In this document: positions 10,750 to 21,875 of the stretch, piece by piece
Layout of the letters: each line of letters starts with the position of its first letter
Numbering within the stretch: the first letter of the stretch is position 1
Source of the DNA: Chamaecrista fasciculata
Lineage: Eukaryota > Streptophyta > Magnoliopsida > Fabales > Fabaceae
Assembly (NCBI GenBank): GCA_003254925.1
Contig: QANZ01029966.1
Location: forward strand, 47,547 to 111,546
DNA: 64,000 nt
Direction of reading: 5' to 3'
Notes under the pieces: generated by a model
The model's database searches: none
Seen by the model: the letters and a program-made list of their open reading frames with translations, nothing else
Told to the model about the DNA's origin: nothing
Position numbers and translations under genes: made by a program

Positions 10750-11450
10750 TCATCTGGATAAACTAGTGGCTTTGGGCATGCAAATACTATTTTTAAATTT
10801 AAAATTATAAAAATATTTGACAAAATATATTTTTTTAAACGCAGTGTGAAGTTCATCCATTGAGTTTGGAATGGACTACTTGAACACCCCTATTTAACAA
10901 AATAAATAGAGGATTAGACTGCCAACAAAAGTGAATATAATTACTTTTTCAATTTTTTATTTTATTTTTTTTAAATAATGTAATAACAGGACTAGAAGAA
11001 GATTGTATCTTACAAAAAATTGGATTCAATTATATATTTTACTCAAACAAATAGAAGAACATTGGGAAAAAAAAACAACATTGCAATTTTCTGGCTACCC
11101 ATGATTCAAAGTAAAAAATAACAAACATGTAAAAACTTGTGTATTTTCCCAACAAAAAAAATAACCTTAATTTCTTCATTATCCATAACGTATAATCATC
11201 GGATGATTTTGGACACTAATATAGAACAAAAAATAGTTTGAGGACCAAAATGAAATTAATTGCATAGAAGAATGTTGTAACTTAAAAAATAACTTAAAGA
11301 TTCAATTGTATATTTTACTCAAAACAAATAGAGAAATATTGAGACTAAATAAGTCAAAAGCGTTTAACAGAAAACTTTTATAAAAATCGTTTACTCTAGA
11401 GATAGAATAAACACAACATACATAAACTTTTATATACTATAATAGATAGA
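10750..11450. other. AT-rich spacer with an internal duplicate
   Basis: No gene is visible. A segment with ATTCAATT(A/G)TATATTTTACTC and CAAATAGA occurs at about 11023-11060 and again at about 11298-11335, showing a diverged local direct duplication. Confidence 0.4.
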
Positions 11451-12771
11451 TAAAAGATAATAGATATATTAATAATTTTTTTAAAAAAATTATAGAGTTC
11501 ATAAGTAAATATTTTAAAGATTAAAATATATAATTTAATTTTTATGAATTAAATGATAAATTATTTTAATCTTTTAGAGATTAAAAAGTATATTATTTTA
11601 ATATTTTAAGAATTAACTATGTATCTTTTAAAGATGCGAGTTGTCAATTCAGTAATATTTCAAGACTAAATTATTAGTTTATTTTAATTTTTATATTTCA
11701 ATTTTATTGTTTTTAGGTACTAGGAATAATGTAAAATTTGAAAATAATGTAATGCTATTTAATGTCTTAAGAGTTAAGAGTACTACTAATTATTTTTTTT
11801 TTTTTGCCAAAGTGTGAATTTGGTCCTGTAACTTTGCTCTAGGTCTCAAACTGTCTTCTATCACCTCCCTCCTCAAAAGTTTGAATTTTCAAAAATTCTT
11901 TCTTAAAGTATTTGAGGGTTATTATTTGAGTGAGACTTTAGGGAGTATTGGTGTTTTTGGATGAGTTCTTGAGTTTCTCCGTGATTTCCGTACGTTTTCC
12001 GATGGGTTTTAAATTTTTTGCGTTTTCAATTTTGGTCCCTCTTTCATTTGCTTTAATTTGTGTTGTTTTTGCATTTCTATTCCATTTCATGAAGAATTCA
12101 TGGATTAGGGATAAAGATGTAAGGTTTGAGAATCTTCAGGGATTCTCTTTCACTTTTATTTTGATAGTCAGGGACTAAAGTGAAAGGGACTTGAAGTTTT
12201 CAGGACAAAACTGTAATTTATAATGGACAGAGGACTAACGGTGAGAGGTTTTCAAAACATATGGGACTAAAAGTGAGACAAAAAAGATATAGAATTTATT
12301 TGGGACCTAGAGTAAAGATACAGGACCAAAATCTAGACAAAAAAAGATATAGAACTGATTTGGGATCTGGATCAAAGTTACATGGTTAAATTCGCACTTT
12401 TGGCCTATTTTTTTCTCAATTACAAATAATAGTATGCATATTTTTAAATGCCTCCATTGATTCGTTATTAAAAGATTTAATTTTGTACGTTATTAATCCG
12501 AAGTAAGGCTAATTAAATTATTAAACTTTCAATTAACCACCGATTTTTTAAACTGTCATAAATAGATCTTTTTGTTTAAAAATTTTCATTTATGGTGTTG
12601 ACTTATTTATTTCCATGGTCTCTCAATATGTCAGATGGGACATTTTTTTTGTTGGCCAAATCAGATGGTACATTAGTGTATTAAAACGTGTAATTTGAAA
12701 AAATATTTTATTTTGATATGTGAAAAGTCTGATAAGATAAAATAAAATTGTTTTTTTAAGTGTTTTTTTTT
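11450..12771. repeat. Segmental duplication, copy A1
   Basis: Collinear with 41165-42585 in the same orientation. Matched landmarks include AAGAATTAACTATGTATCTT, AATGTAATGCTATTTAATGT, ATGCATATTTTTAAATGCC, CCGAAGTAAGGCTAATTAAA, TATGGTGTTGACTTATTTAT and GATATGTGAAAAGTCTGATA. This copy is interrupted by a foldback MITE (11816-12405) that the other copy lacks. Confidence 0.8.
11816..12405. mobile_element. Foldback MITE, insertion dated by duplicate copy
   Basis: The left end GCCAAAGTGTGAATTTGGTC pairs with the right end GTTAAATTCGCACTTTTGGC. The flanks are a TATTTTTTT-like run on both sides, consistent with a 9-bp duplication blurred by T-tract slippage. The homologous segment near 42225 lacks it, which gives an empty site. 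The interior (11948-12178) is open for 76 codons on + but shows no known motif. Confidence 0.7.
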
Positions 12772-13409
12772 GGGAAAAATGTAACAAGACCCCTTAAACT
12801 TTAGGTCATTTGGAAGTAGGCCCTTAAACTATCAATTTTGAAAATCAAATCCTTAAACTTTAAAGATTTAGGAATTAGATCCTTCCATTTATTTTTCACT
12901 AACGATGTTAATTATTATTAGAATAAATTACACTTTGGTACCCTGTGATTTAATCATATTCCACTTTAGTATCCCGTGGTTTAAAAAGTGACATTCTGGT
13001 ACCCTGTGGTATTCTTTGTTAACACTTTGGTACTTTGAATTTTAATTCCGTTAGAAAATTAACGGAAATTGACTTTTTTGGAGGTATTTCATAATTTTAA
13101 CCATATTTGGGAGATAATAGGTAATTTTAATGCAGGATAAAGAGGTTGAAATATGTATTAAGGGACCTATTTGTAATTTTTTGAAAATATTGGAGGGTCA
13201 ATATATAATTTTTTCAAAAGTTGTTAAGGTTAAAATTACAAAATAACTCCAAAAATTCCAATTTATGTTAACTTTCTAACAACATTAAAGCACATGGTAC
13301 CAGAATGTTACTTTTTAAACCACAGGGTACCAAAGTGGAATATGGCCAAATCACTGGGTACCAAAGTATAATTTATCCTAATAATAATTAACACCATTAC
13401 ATTTTTCCC
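12772..13409. mobile_element. Foldback with a second foldback nested inside
   Basis: The outer ends are GGGAAAAATGTAAC and the inverted ATTACATTTTTCCC, flanked by T-rich 9-mers (about 8 of 9 matching). The inner element, about 12921-13378, has ends AATAAATTACACTTTGGTACC and GGTACCAAAGTATAATTTAT, with four GGTACC-type motifs per arm. The matching segment at about 42575 lacks both, so they inserted after the segmental duplication. Confidence 0.65.
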
Positions 13410-13565
13410 TTTTCTTTTTCATTAGAGAAGTTGGCCAAAGTCCTATTTTAGTACCTCAGTTATGCTCAGTGTTCCAAATTGGTCCTTCGGTTATTTTTCG
13501 TTCCATATTGGTCTCTCAGTTTTCCAAAACTTGGCACAGTTGGTCCCTCAAACATTTTCCATCCA

Positions 13566-13602
13566 TTTTTTGTTGGGAATCCTAGGCGCCAAGGGCAGCG
13601 GA

Positions 13603-13636
<34 letters not shown>

Positions 13637-13697
13637 NGTTCACAACATATTTATCAAATAAAATGATTGGCCCTAGGGCACAATCTCCAACATTTTT
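13566..13697. mobile_element. LTR remnant (13571-13692), interior missing
   Basis: It starts TGTTGGGAATCCTAGGCGCC and ends GGGCACAATCTCCAACA, flanked by TTTTT on both sides. The last 45 bases match the right end of the 2.1-kb LTR-like element at 37363-39500 (AAAATGATTGGCCCTAGGGC). A 31-base A-run and a single N at 13637 replace the interior. The short length may therefore be an unresolved assembly gap rather than a real deletion. Confidence 0.65.
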
Positions 13698-13816
13698 CTG
13701 TTAAAAAAAAGGGAAAAACTAACTTTCTTCCCCCCAAAAGTTTTATTTTCTTATAGTAAGATCCTTTTCTTTTTATAATAAGATCAAAACGTAAGAAAAA
13801 GAAATAAATTAAGATT

Positions 13817-14317
13817 TTAACTGAATTTGTCCAAAAACACAACCACTCTCTCTAGCGTTGTTGTAATGACATTATTATCATCGGCACCACCGAAAGCGGC
13901 GGTGGCTGCGGCGGCGCGTGGAAGAGGAGGAAGCGGAAGAGGACCAGGATGTGGAACGCTCTGCTTCGAATCAAACTCAAACGCACCAGATCCAAAATTC
14001 AGAAGCTCCTTGTTCTCGTCAAGGCCCATTCCCTGAAGCAATTTCTTCCTATGCTCCGTAATCGATCCAGGCGCCGCCATCCACATGTCGTAGTTGAGTT
14101 CCGGCACCGCCACGGTGACGGCTGCCGTAGATGCCTTTTTTGAGAGGATCCTAAATCCCCGGCGACTTTGTAATCGAAGTCTGGCATCACAAACGCCACG
14201 GCCGCCGTCGACGATTTCTTCGAGAAGATTCAGAATCTCTGGGAGTTGGAGGAGAAGGACGTGCGTGAGTCTTCGAAGAGAGAGAGAGCGGGAGGTTGTA
14301 TTTTTGGGCAAATTCAA
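13817..14317 (-). pseudogene. Captured gene fragment, possibly WD-repeat protein N-terminus
   Basis: The - strand frame is open for 166 codons inside the foldback. The stretch ELNYDMWMAAPGSITEHRKK followed by LLQGMGLDENKELL looks like a genuine conserved protein segment. It is reminiscent of the N-terminal region of plant WDR44-like WD-repeat proteins, but I am not certain of this. It is followed by a Pro/Ala-rich stretch and then runs into the transposon arm, so the frame ends are transposon sequence. A neighbouring frame (14199-13999) carries VMPDFDYKVAGDL, hinting at an old frameshift. No intact product is expected. Confidence 0.4.
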
Positions 14318-14567
14318 TTAGAATCTTAATTTATTTCTTTTTCTTATGTTTTGATACTATTATAAGAAGAAAATGACTTTAATATAAGAAAATAAAACTT
14401 TTGGAGGAAAAAAGTTAATTTTCCCCCTTTTTAACAGAAAAATAGATGAAAAACGTTTGAGGGACCAACTATGTCATGTTTTGGAAAACGGAGGGACCAA
14501 TATGAAATGAAAAATAACTGAGGGATCAATTTGAAACATTGAGTATAACTGAAAGACCAAAATAAGA

Positions 14568-15183
14568 CTAAGGCCTCCACTTAATTAACCTGATTAAAAT
14601 GGTTCTTGAGATATTATCAAAGCCTCTATGGGTAATTTCTCAAAAGTTCTATCCTCTGACCTTTTTCCATGCTTCAAGCCCTAAATGTTTCAAATTGATC
14701 CCATAACTTTTTTTGTTGCAATTTTGGTCCCATAACTTTGGCAAAGGTCTCAATTTGGTCCCATAACTTTTTTTATTACAATTTTGGTCCCATAACTTTT
14801 GAAAACGTCTCATCGTTGGTTCCAATACTAATTTACATCCATTATCTGCCGCTAAAGATGATCTGACATATTGAGTTGGATACGTGGCAAATATGGACGA
14901 AGTTATGAGACGGATGGAAATCGGCTTGGGACCAACAGTGAGACGTTTTTAGAAGTTATGAGACCAAAATTGCAACAAAAAAAGTTATATGACCAAATTG
15001 ATACCTTTGCCAGAGTTATGGGACCAAAATTGCAACAAAAAAAGTTATGGGATCAATTTGAAACATTTAGGGCTTGAAGCATGGAAAAAGGTCAGAGGAT
15101 AGAACTTTTGACAAATTACCCATAGAGGCTTTGATAATATCTCAAGAACCATTTTAATCAGGTTAATTAAGTGGAGGCCTTAG
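14568..15183. repeat. Near-perfect 616-bp palindrome
   Basis: The left arm from CTAAGGCCTCCACTTAATTA is repeated in inverse orientation, ending TAATTAAGTGGAGGCCTTAG. By eye I count only about four to six differences in the outer 230 bp of each arm. The inner part has TTGGTCCCATAAC motifs and a core (GATGGAAATCGGCTTGGGAC) shared with the MITE at 40249. The outer 120 bp of each arm is ordinary AT-rich sequence plus the last 8 bp (CTAAGGCC) of the 13433 foldback. No target duplication was found. Confidence 0.85.
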
Positions 15184-15780
15184 AATCTAGATTGATTACA
15201 TTGGTATTTGTAGCAGTCTCAAGAGAATTGTTCTTAGCTTTTATTATCCTAGTTCTTAATGGGAATTATAGATTGGTTGTAGCGTTCTATCCATGTTGCT
15301 TCCTTCCATTGACATCTCAAATCTATTTAGATATCAGATTTTCTTGCTTTTGAATAGCTGCAGAAGAGGTGTACACTCCTTGCAGGGTAGGAGTTCAAAA
15401 ATAGGCAGATTTTTTTTTCTGCTACTATAATAGATAAAAGTTGTTATAAGTTACTGAACTTGAATTTATATCATAAAGTGAAATTTTCATTTTACAATGT
15501 AATCATTGACTTTAATATAAATGAATGTGAAATTTGACAATTGGTGTTATTGTAATTTGATAATGCAGTAATTGATTTTGCATTTATTTTCTCTTTTTCC
15601 AGTATTGCTCTATTTATATAAGGGACTTTTATGAATTTGTCATAAAAAATATGATATAGCAACAGTTATAAGATTTTCTAGCTGCAGTTATTTGATTTTC
15701 TAGCAGCAGTTCTCTTGTGCTGTTATACAGTTTATTTATAACAGCTGTTTATCTCACATTTTACCAACAATGTTCATATC

Positions 15781-15936
15781 TATTACTAGAAAAATTATTT
15801 TTACCAGCAGTTGTGTTTCTGCTGCCACAACTCAAAAGTGACAGGGATACAACAACAGTTTGCTAATCAATAGCAGCACTTAGGAGGACTGTTGGTATAG
15901 TTTTAGCAACAGCCTTTATAAGTTTTTCTAGTAGTG
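15781..15936. mobile_element. Small CACTA-like MITE
   Basis: The right end TTTTTCTAGTAGTG is the inverse of the CACTACTAGAAAAA terminus typical of En/Spm elements. The left end TATTACTAGAAAAA matches with two changes. The interior has CAGCAG/CTGCTG-type subterminal motifs. It lies immediately upstream of the duplicated segment that starts near 15937. The 3-bp target duplication is uncertain. Confidence 0.45.
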
Positions 15937-16620
15937 TATATCACAGAGAGGGTTATAATAAAACTCTTTTGATGCCTAAGTCAAATTAATTTTTCTTGAC
16001 TAAGCCGAAAGAAATTAAGAGAATGTGAAGAGTTCTACATTAAATCACTTGAAAGAGAAATATTTATAATAATTAAGAAGATATTTGATGTTTTCATATT
16101 TTGTTATTCTCTCTAAATCATGTAGATCTCTCACACATGCTACTCTATATGTGCAAACTCTATTACTCACTTGTTTATGGCAAAGCATGGACACTTTATT
16201 TGAAGGGTATGTCATGGTATATTGGACACGTAGTTATGTTTGACACCCCCGTACGATATATATTTATAATTTTTATATTATAAAATTAATTTTTTGTGAT
16301 TTTAACATGATAGATAATAGAAAATAATAACACAAATGACATATATTATGAATAGATAATGTAATTTTTAAAGTTCTCGTCAAAATTTATGAATTTTTAA
16401 TTGTTTATATATATAAATATATGTCGTGTCTTGTCATATAATTATAATAATTTGATGTGGCAGTGTATTTGTGTCGTGTCTCGTGTCCGTGGTAGTTTCC
16501 ATGTTTTATAGTTCATAGGTAATTATATTAAGGGTGTTTGTTGAATAGGTTGGTCGAATTCGAACATTTTTTTAAATTGAATTTTTTAATTGATTTGGTG
16601 CAATTTTATCCAAATAATAA
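15937..16620. repeat. Segmental duplication, copy A2
   Basis: Collinear with about 43375-44000. Landmarks are CTCTTTTGATGCCTAAGTC, GAGAAATATTTATAATAATT, TTTGATGTTTTCATATTTTG and GGGTGTTTGTTGAATAGG. It follows A1 in the same order as B2 follows B1, so A1/A2 and B1/B2 belong to one larger duplicated block. Confidence 0.8.
16177..16518 (-). mobile_element. Diverged copy of the 25639 hAT MITE
   Basis: Inverted relative to 25639-25984. Shared segments include CATGGACACT, TTTTAACATGATAG, GACATATATTATGAATA and CGTGTCTCGTGTCCGTG. The copy in the partner segment (43740-43905) is shortened. A second terminus-like stretch (TCGTGTCCGTGTTAGTGTCC) at about 16677-16707 suggests a further broken copy. Confidence 0.65.
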
Positions 16621-16719
16621 AAAATAATTTATTATTTTTGTGGTGTGTCAATATATTTGCGTCTTTGTGTCGTTTCTCGTGTCCGTGTTAGTGTCCATGT
16701 TTCATAGCAGGCAAGCTGC

Positions 16720-19700
16720 TTGATTGAATACTTTAGTGAATGCATTCATGAAAGCTTTTGAAACCATATAGCTCTATCCCTTCCACTTTTGTGGCTTCTC
16801 ATTCTTACTTTCTTATTACCGTCTCTCTCTCTTGTTTATCATTTGCAGTTTTTTACAAATGTATTTACATGACAAGGGGTTTTTCCTTTGTCTTCTTTTA
16901 GGAGTTGCAAATGCAAGCTTAATCTTATGGTTGGGGGAGTGGATGATCTAAATTTTCATTTTTTGCAATTTAGATTTCTATATTTTGGTTGAATTTTCTA
17001 GCTTTTACTCTGAATTTTGGGCATTTGGTGTGTTCAAATACGAGGAACTTCTTTGCCTGATGTACTCATATTTAACCAGAGTACATCAAGCTTTGAAATT
17101 CATTCATATTTGACCATCTCCTTGGCCTCACAAGAATATAATGAGAACTATCACACCTCAAGATGTTGAGAATAGAAGATCCAATCTGGAGAATTTGAAC
17201 GTGTTTCAAAAATCAGCCAATGCAGAATTGTAGAATTGTATGTAAGCGTGAATCAAAAGGTGATCTTCTTAATTATCCTCTTTACCATTTTGTCATAAAA
17301 TTTTCTTGATGTAACCTTATTGGCAAAAACAAAGTCAAAAACTACTCTTTGGTCTAAAATTGACACCATTATGGAAAAAAAAATATATGCTCAGAATCAA
17401 GGACGTGTTTAGATTTCAATGATCATATATATTTTTTCAAGTTTTTCTTTTTAGTTTTTACTATCCACAGGTGGGAAGGAAGCTATAAGATTAATATATA
17501 GACTAGCTACATTGTGTTGTAGTCATTTTAAAACTCTGCATTATGAAGCTAATATATATATATATATGAAAATTAATTACTACTATTATAAGTTTATAAC
17601 ATAAATTGACAGTAAATGTACTGAATGTTGTGAAAATGTAACACTATGCAGAAATTGAAGTTTAATGAAGTATTTTTCTTGACAAAAAGTATTTGAAGCA
17701 AGACTCTGTTCCCAACTGAAGGGGGTAGATCCTCTATTGTGAAAAATTCTCTGCAGTTTCCTGAAGTAGAGAATTGCAGCCGTTGATTTAATCTAGACGT
17801 GTATAATGGCAAGACGTCATTCACCATGTTTCTTTCCTCTTCCAACAATTCAATTAGGCTCCAAGATGAATTTACCAAAACTCAATTCCCACCATTTTTC
17901 TCTTCTCTTTTAGATTAAGATGAGCAAACTTCAAAAATCTCTCTCTCAACTATCACATTATTAATTTTTGTATTTTCATATCCACAACTTGCACCTATAA
18001 CATGTATTATCTTCATCTTTCTCACTTTCATCTTCACTACATCGCCACACTCTCTCTCTCTTAGTTTAATTTATTGCCCCAAAAATAGATCATCATATCC
18101 ATTATATTAATGAACTATGGCAGGGTAGCCAACTCTCTTAGTTTAACCTTATTACTTTAGTGAATGCATAGGGTTGTATGCATGTGAATATTTCTTGATA
18201 GATTATAGCTACAGCTTGTCTTAGTAGAGCCATCAAATAGTAGAGCCATGACCAATTTTCCAATGGACAAATATGTGGGGAGGGTAACTTTGCACTCGTC
18301 CTCTTGTAGAATAACTTTCTCAATTCAAAAAGTTTTTTATTTTTGTAGTTCCACTATTTTGACATGCATATTAATATATTTATTGGCTTTAATTTGTTTA
18401 CCATGTTTGAGGCTTTTTGGTGAATTTGGTTGAAAGACTAAAATGAAATTGACCCTATAATTTAAGGACCAAAATGACTGTTTATCCCTAAATATAGCTT
18501 TGCCTTCAAATCTTATTTAGAGAAAATAGATAGATTACTTCAAATGTGAAGTGGTATGTTTGTTCATAGAATTAGAAACTAGATTGACATTTTCAAATAT
18601 TAAATTATGGAGATTTAACAGTTTTTTTAATATTTAACGCTAAACAAATGCAAATGAACTAATATGACAAATTAATAATAAAAATGTTTCCATTACTATA
18701 TTAGAAGAAAAAATATCTGGGGACTAAACTATGAAATTCGGTAAAAGGAAAAACTAATAATCATATATTAGAAAATAATTGTAAGGCTTAAGTTAGGCCC
18801 AAACAGAAAATTCCCTAACAGGTGGACCTTCTTAAATTCTCCTAAGAAAAGCCCAAAATCATATGGGCCTTACCATAAATGATATTCAACCCTTCATTCG
18901 TTGCCTTGCAAAAAGCCCATCATCATCTGCTTTTTTTATTGATCCCATCATCATCTTATGAACCAAACAAAAAAGCCCATCATATTATCTTCTATCTATA
19001 TATATATATATTTTTTTATTGAATCTTCTATATGTATCTCCTCTAGTAGAATGAATAAACTTTATGCTCTAATGATCTAAGTTTTTCAAGTAAAGTTTTT
19101 AATGTTTATAAATATCTATAATAGACCTTTCTTTTTAGAAACATTCAACAATGTTTAAAAGAGTTTTTGATATAGAGAGCTAAACTTTTTACTTTTTTTG
19201 TTTCATTAGATTATCCCATTTCTAATTTGTCCCTTTCTTCTTATGTTATTTCACCATCAATCAGTTTTAAAGGGTAATATGATTGTATAAATTAAATATA
19301 TTTGGGGATATGTTCATATGTGCATGAATTTCTTTTTTTTTTTAGTATGGTGTGGTATGTTTTGTGTTATGGTCGGATTTTGGTTTGATGGCACTAGATT
19401 TAACTTCACTCCAGAAATATGTCTTTTTCTCTTCTAGTGACTTTGCATGAGAAATAAAAGATTATTTTAAAATTTTAAATTATTATAAAAATTAAAAATA
19501 TTTAAGAAAATATTTATTTATTTTTTATTACATTTTAAGATGAAAAAATTATCCAATTTTTATTAATAATTTTTTTATAATTTTTTATTTTATTTTAATA
19601 TAACATAATATAAGAAGTGGGATAGTGATCTAAGATTATTCACTAATGATCTAAGTTTTTATAATTTTTTTATTTAATATAATATATAATTAGTATAGAT

Positions 19701-20388
19701 AAACTTAAATTCAATTAGATATATATATATATATATATATATATTGAAAACTATATAAAACTAAAAGAAGCTAGTATCAATTGAGTTATTTGGGAAAAAA
19801 ATAATTGACCCAATAATTTGATACTGTAAATTGTAAAAGAACAATTACATTATTGATAGGTTTTTGCATCTTTAACCGATGGATGATAGTGCAATATGAC
19901 CCATATACATATGTAAGGAGGAATGGCAAATTCATATATATATGAATTTGAAGGTGTTCCATTAATATTGACACATTTTGGAAATGGGATCAGTATTATC
20001 TAACACAATCTATTCTGGGAGATTCACATTTAGGTATGGTATAGTGACATTGATTATGCCATTCTAGCTGCCACATGCAATATCATCATCCACTACCATT
20101 ATTCCTACTAATAACACGTTAAAATCACCAACCTTGTAATCATACATATTTAATTTATATATGAAACTTGTTTTTTTTTTATGTTATTCACTTAGTTATA
20201 TTTATGAGGTTGTGATTCTGACACGAATTAATGTTCTTCGATCTTTATTATGAGACCTAAAATCTCCGACTTACATCTTAATGTATCCTTCTTTTGATCG
20301 AGAGTTTTGTGATTCTAATAAAAACAGTGGTATTATTGTGGCATATGCTAAAGAAATTAAAGACCAACTTTAATTTAAGATAAGGATT
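16720..20388. other. AT-rich intergenic region
   Basis: No supported gene. A short hairpin (GATGTACTC/GAGTACATC) lies at about 17059-17087, and an (AT)n run at about 19722-19742. 18434-18486 is a foldback-arm remnant (AAGGACCAAAATGACTGTTT). The rest is unremarkable. Confidence 0.4.
17594..17878 (-). pseudogene. Unrecognised 94-codon open frame
   Basis: The frame begins MVNSSWSLIELLEEERNMVN and stays moderately coding-like for about 60 residues before becoming low complexity. No domain is recognised, and splice or promoter context is not evident. It may be a gene relic or chance. Confidence 0.15.
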
Positions 20389-20504
20389 CTTTAAATCGCT
20401 TAAAAATACTCTTCCGGAAACATATAATAAATAGAGTGTACAAATGAGTAGTTAATTAACAGCCAATGTATATATACTTTAAATCGCTTAAAAATACTCT
20501 TCCG
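20389..20504. repeat. Perfect 28-bp direct repeat
   Basis: CTTTAAATCGCTTAAAAATA plus CTCTTCCG occurs at 20389-20416 and 20477-20504 without mismatch, spacing 88 bp. Confidence 0.9.
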
Positions 20505-20900
20505 TTTTTTTATTCATTGTTAAATGCTAGATATGTAATCTTTGCCAACATGTTCGTTAGTTTGTATGTATATATACTTGGCTGAAAAAAAGAACTTGGC
20601 ATATGTCATATTACAATCTTAAAGTCAGCAATTCTAAGAAATGGTGTCTCTTGTGAATTATTGACAAGTTTATGATATGTGAAAACTTTATTTTGGTTTT
20701 AAACTATAGGATGAGCTCTGCTTTAGTTCTTAGATTCATTTCTTTCATTAGCGGCCTAAAATGTGATTTTGTCTAGAATCACTTATTATTTTTCTACTGA
20801 ACATCTGACTTGAATAATTTCTCTTTCATACATTTCTTAGTAGGTGAGTTGGTGGAGATGAAAAGAAAAATTAATCACAAATTTATCTCTAATTTATAAT

Positions 20901-21875
20901 TAAAGAAAAGGGTAAATTACACAGAAGGGTCCTGTGGTTTGGCCCATTTTCAGATAGGGTCCTGTTGTTTAAAAAATGTCAAAGTGGGGGGCCTGTGGTT
21001 TCCTTCGTTAGCAAATAGGGTCCTAGGTGGTTTTTTCCATCCAAATTAACGGAGTAAACTTTAAAGTGGACTGTTTTGTAATTTGAGCCTTTTTTATTAA
21101 AACAAACTAACTAGGGACTATTTTGCAATTTGAACAAAAAAAAACAAAAAACAAAAAGCCCGTCAAACTCTCTTTTTAATTGCCGCCTTTTTCTTCGCTA
21201 CAACACTCACTCTCCTCCGCCGCCGCCATTACCAGCCATGGCTCTCTCTCCAACGCCGAAGCACACTCTCACAGTATGGGGATGATGCTATTGCTTGTAG
21301 AGATCTGAGAGGGTTTCTTTTTCTTCTTCTTGAATGGCCTCCTTTGTGTGTGTATGTGTGTTTTTCGTTCCCCACCTCATGAACTGTCAGATTTGCAAAA
21401 CAAGAGCAACAAAATTAAGAACACCAACAACAANGCTATTGCTACCAGATCTGACACAGAGGATCCGACCCAACCCGGAACGGAATCGGGTAAGAATGCT
21501 CCGATTGAGAATCAACCGCCGGCGAAGAGGTCGGCGTCGGAGACAGAGCCATGGCTGGCAATGGCGGCGGCGGAGGAGGAGAGTCAGTGTTGTAGCTGAA
21601 GAAGAAGAAGGCAAAAAAAGAAGAGTTTGACGGGCTTTTCTTTTTTTGGTTAAAATTGTAAAATAGTCCCATTTTAATAGAAAAAAAGGCTCAAATTACA
21701 AAACAGTCCACTTTAAAATTTACTCTGTTAATTTGGATGGAAAAAACCACCTGGGACCCTATTTGCTAACGAAGGAAACCACAGGCCCCCACTTTGACAT
21801 TTTTTAAACCACAGGACCCTATCTGAAAATGGGCCAAACCACAGGACCTTTTTGTATAATTTACCCTAAAGAAAA
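20901..21875. mobile_element. Pack-MULE-like element (20910-21866), 9-bp TSD
   Basis: The ends are GGGTAAATTACACAGAAGGG and the inverted GTATAATTTACCC, with arms pairing for more than 300 bp. Each arm has spaced GGGTCCTGTGGTTT motifs. The exact 9-bp duplication TAAAGAAAA flanks it at 20901-20909 and 21867-21875. The inner arms are GC-rich and contain a captured gene start in both orientations. A single N at 21434 marks an unresolved point in the centre. No transposase is encoded, so it must be mobilised in trans by a Mutator-type transposase if at all. Confidence 0.85.
21442..21552 (-). pseudogene. Captured first-exon fragment, unidentified gene
   Basis: On the - strand an ATG at 21552 opens MALSPTPTSSPAVDSQSEHS, continues for 16 more residues and stops at 21442. 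The inverted arm has the homologous start on the + strand at 21238 (MALSPTPKHTLTVWG, then stop). The sequence upstream of the ATG is also shared (GCCGCCGCC, CAACACT), so 5' untranslated sequence was captured with the first codons. The parent gene is not recognised. Confidence 0.45.

Larger units (their letters stand above)
7946..10750 (+). pseudogene. SMC3: Decayed SMC3 (cohesin subunit) gene fragment
   Basis: Two exon-like pieces with intact splice signals are recognisable, one at 8508-8583 and one at 10225-10349, separated by AT/T-rich intron-like sequence. The first encodes the start of the N-terminal ATPase head of SMC3, and the second resembles part of its first coiled coil. The exons that should lie between them, including the Walker A exon (GxxGxGKS), were not found, and the second piece has an in-frame TAG. 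A functional SMC3 protein is about 1200 residues; only about 45 are recognisable here. Intron retention argues against a processed copy, so it arose by DNA-level duplication or transposon capture. A start codon exon is not identifiable. Confidence 0.6.
13433..14575. mobile_element. Foldback element with captured gene fragment
   Basis: The left arm GGCCAAAGTCCTATTTTAG...TCGTTCCATATTGGTCTCTC...TTTTCTGTTAAAAAAAAGGG is inverted at 14430-14575, ending in CAAAATAAGACTAAGGCC. Inner arm segments (AAAACTTTTGG, TAAATTAAGATT) also pair. The GC-rich core 13850-14290 differs sharply from its surroundings and is read as captured host exon. An LTR remnant (13571-13692) has inserted in the left arm. The element is structurally like a Pack-MULE, but no 9-bp duplication is visible. 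It is a relative of the 4258 element. Confidence 0.7.

Noticed and set aside
11948-12178. 76-codon hydrophobic frame within a foldback
   Set aside because: It lies in the interior of a MITE absent from the duplicate locus; T-rich codons explain the hydrophobicity.
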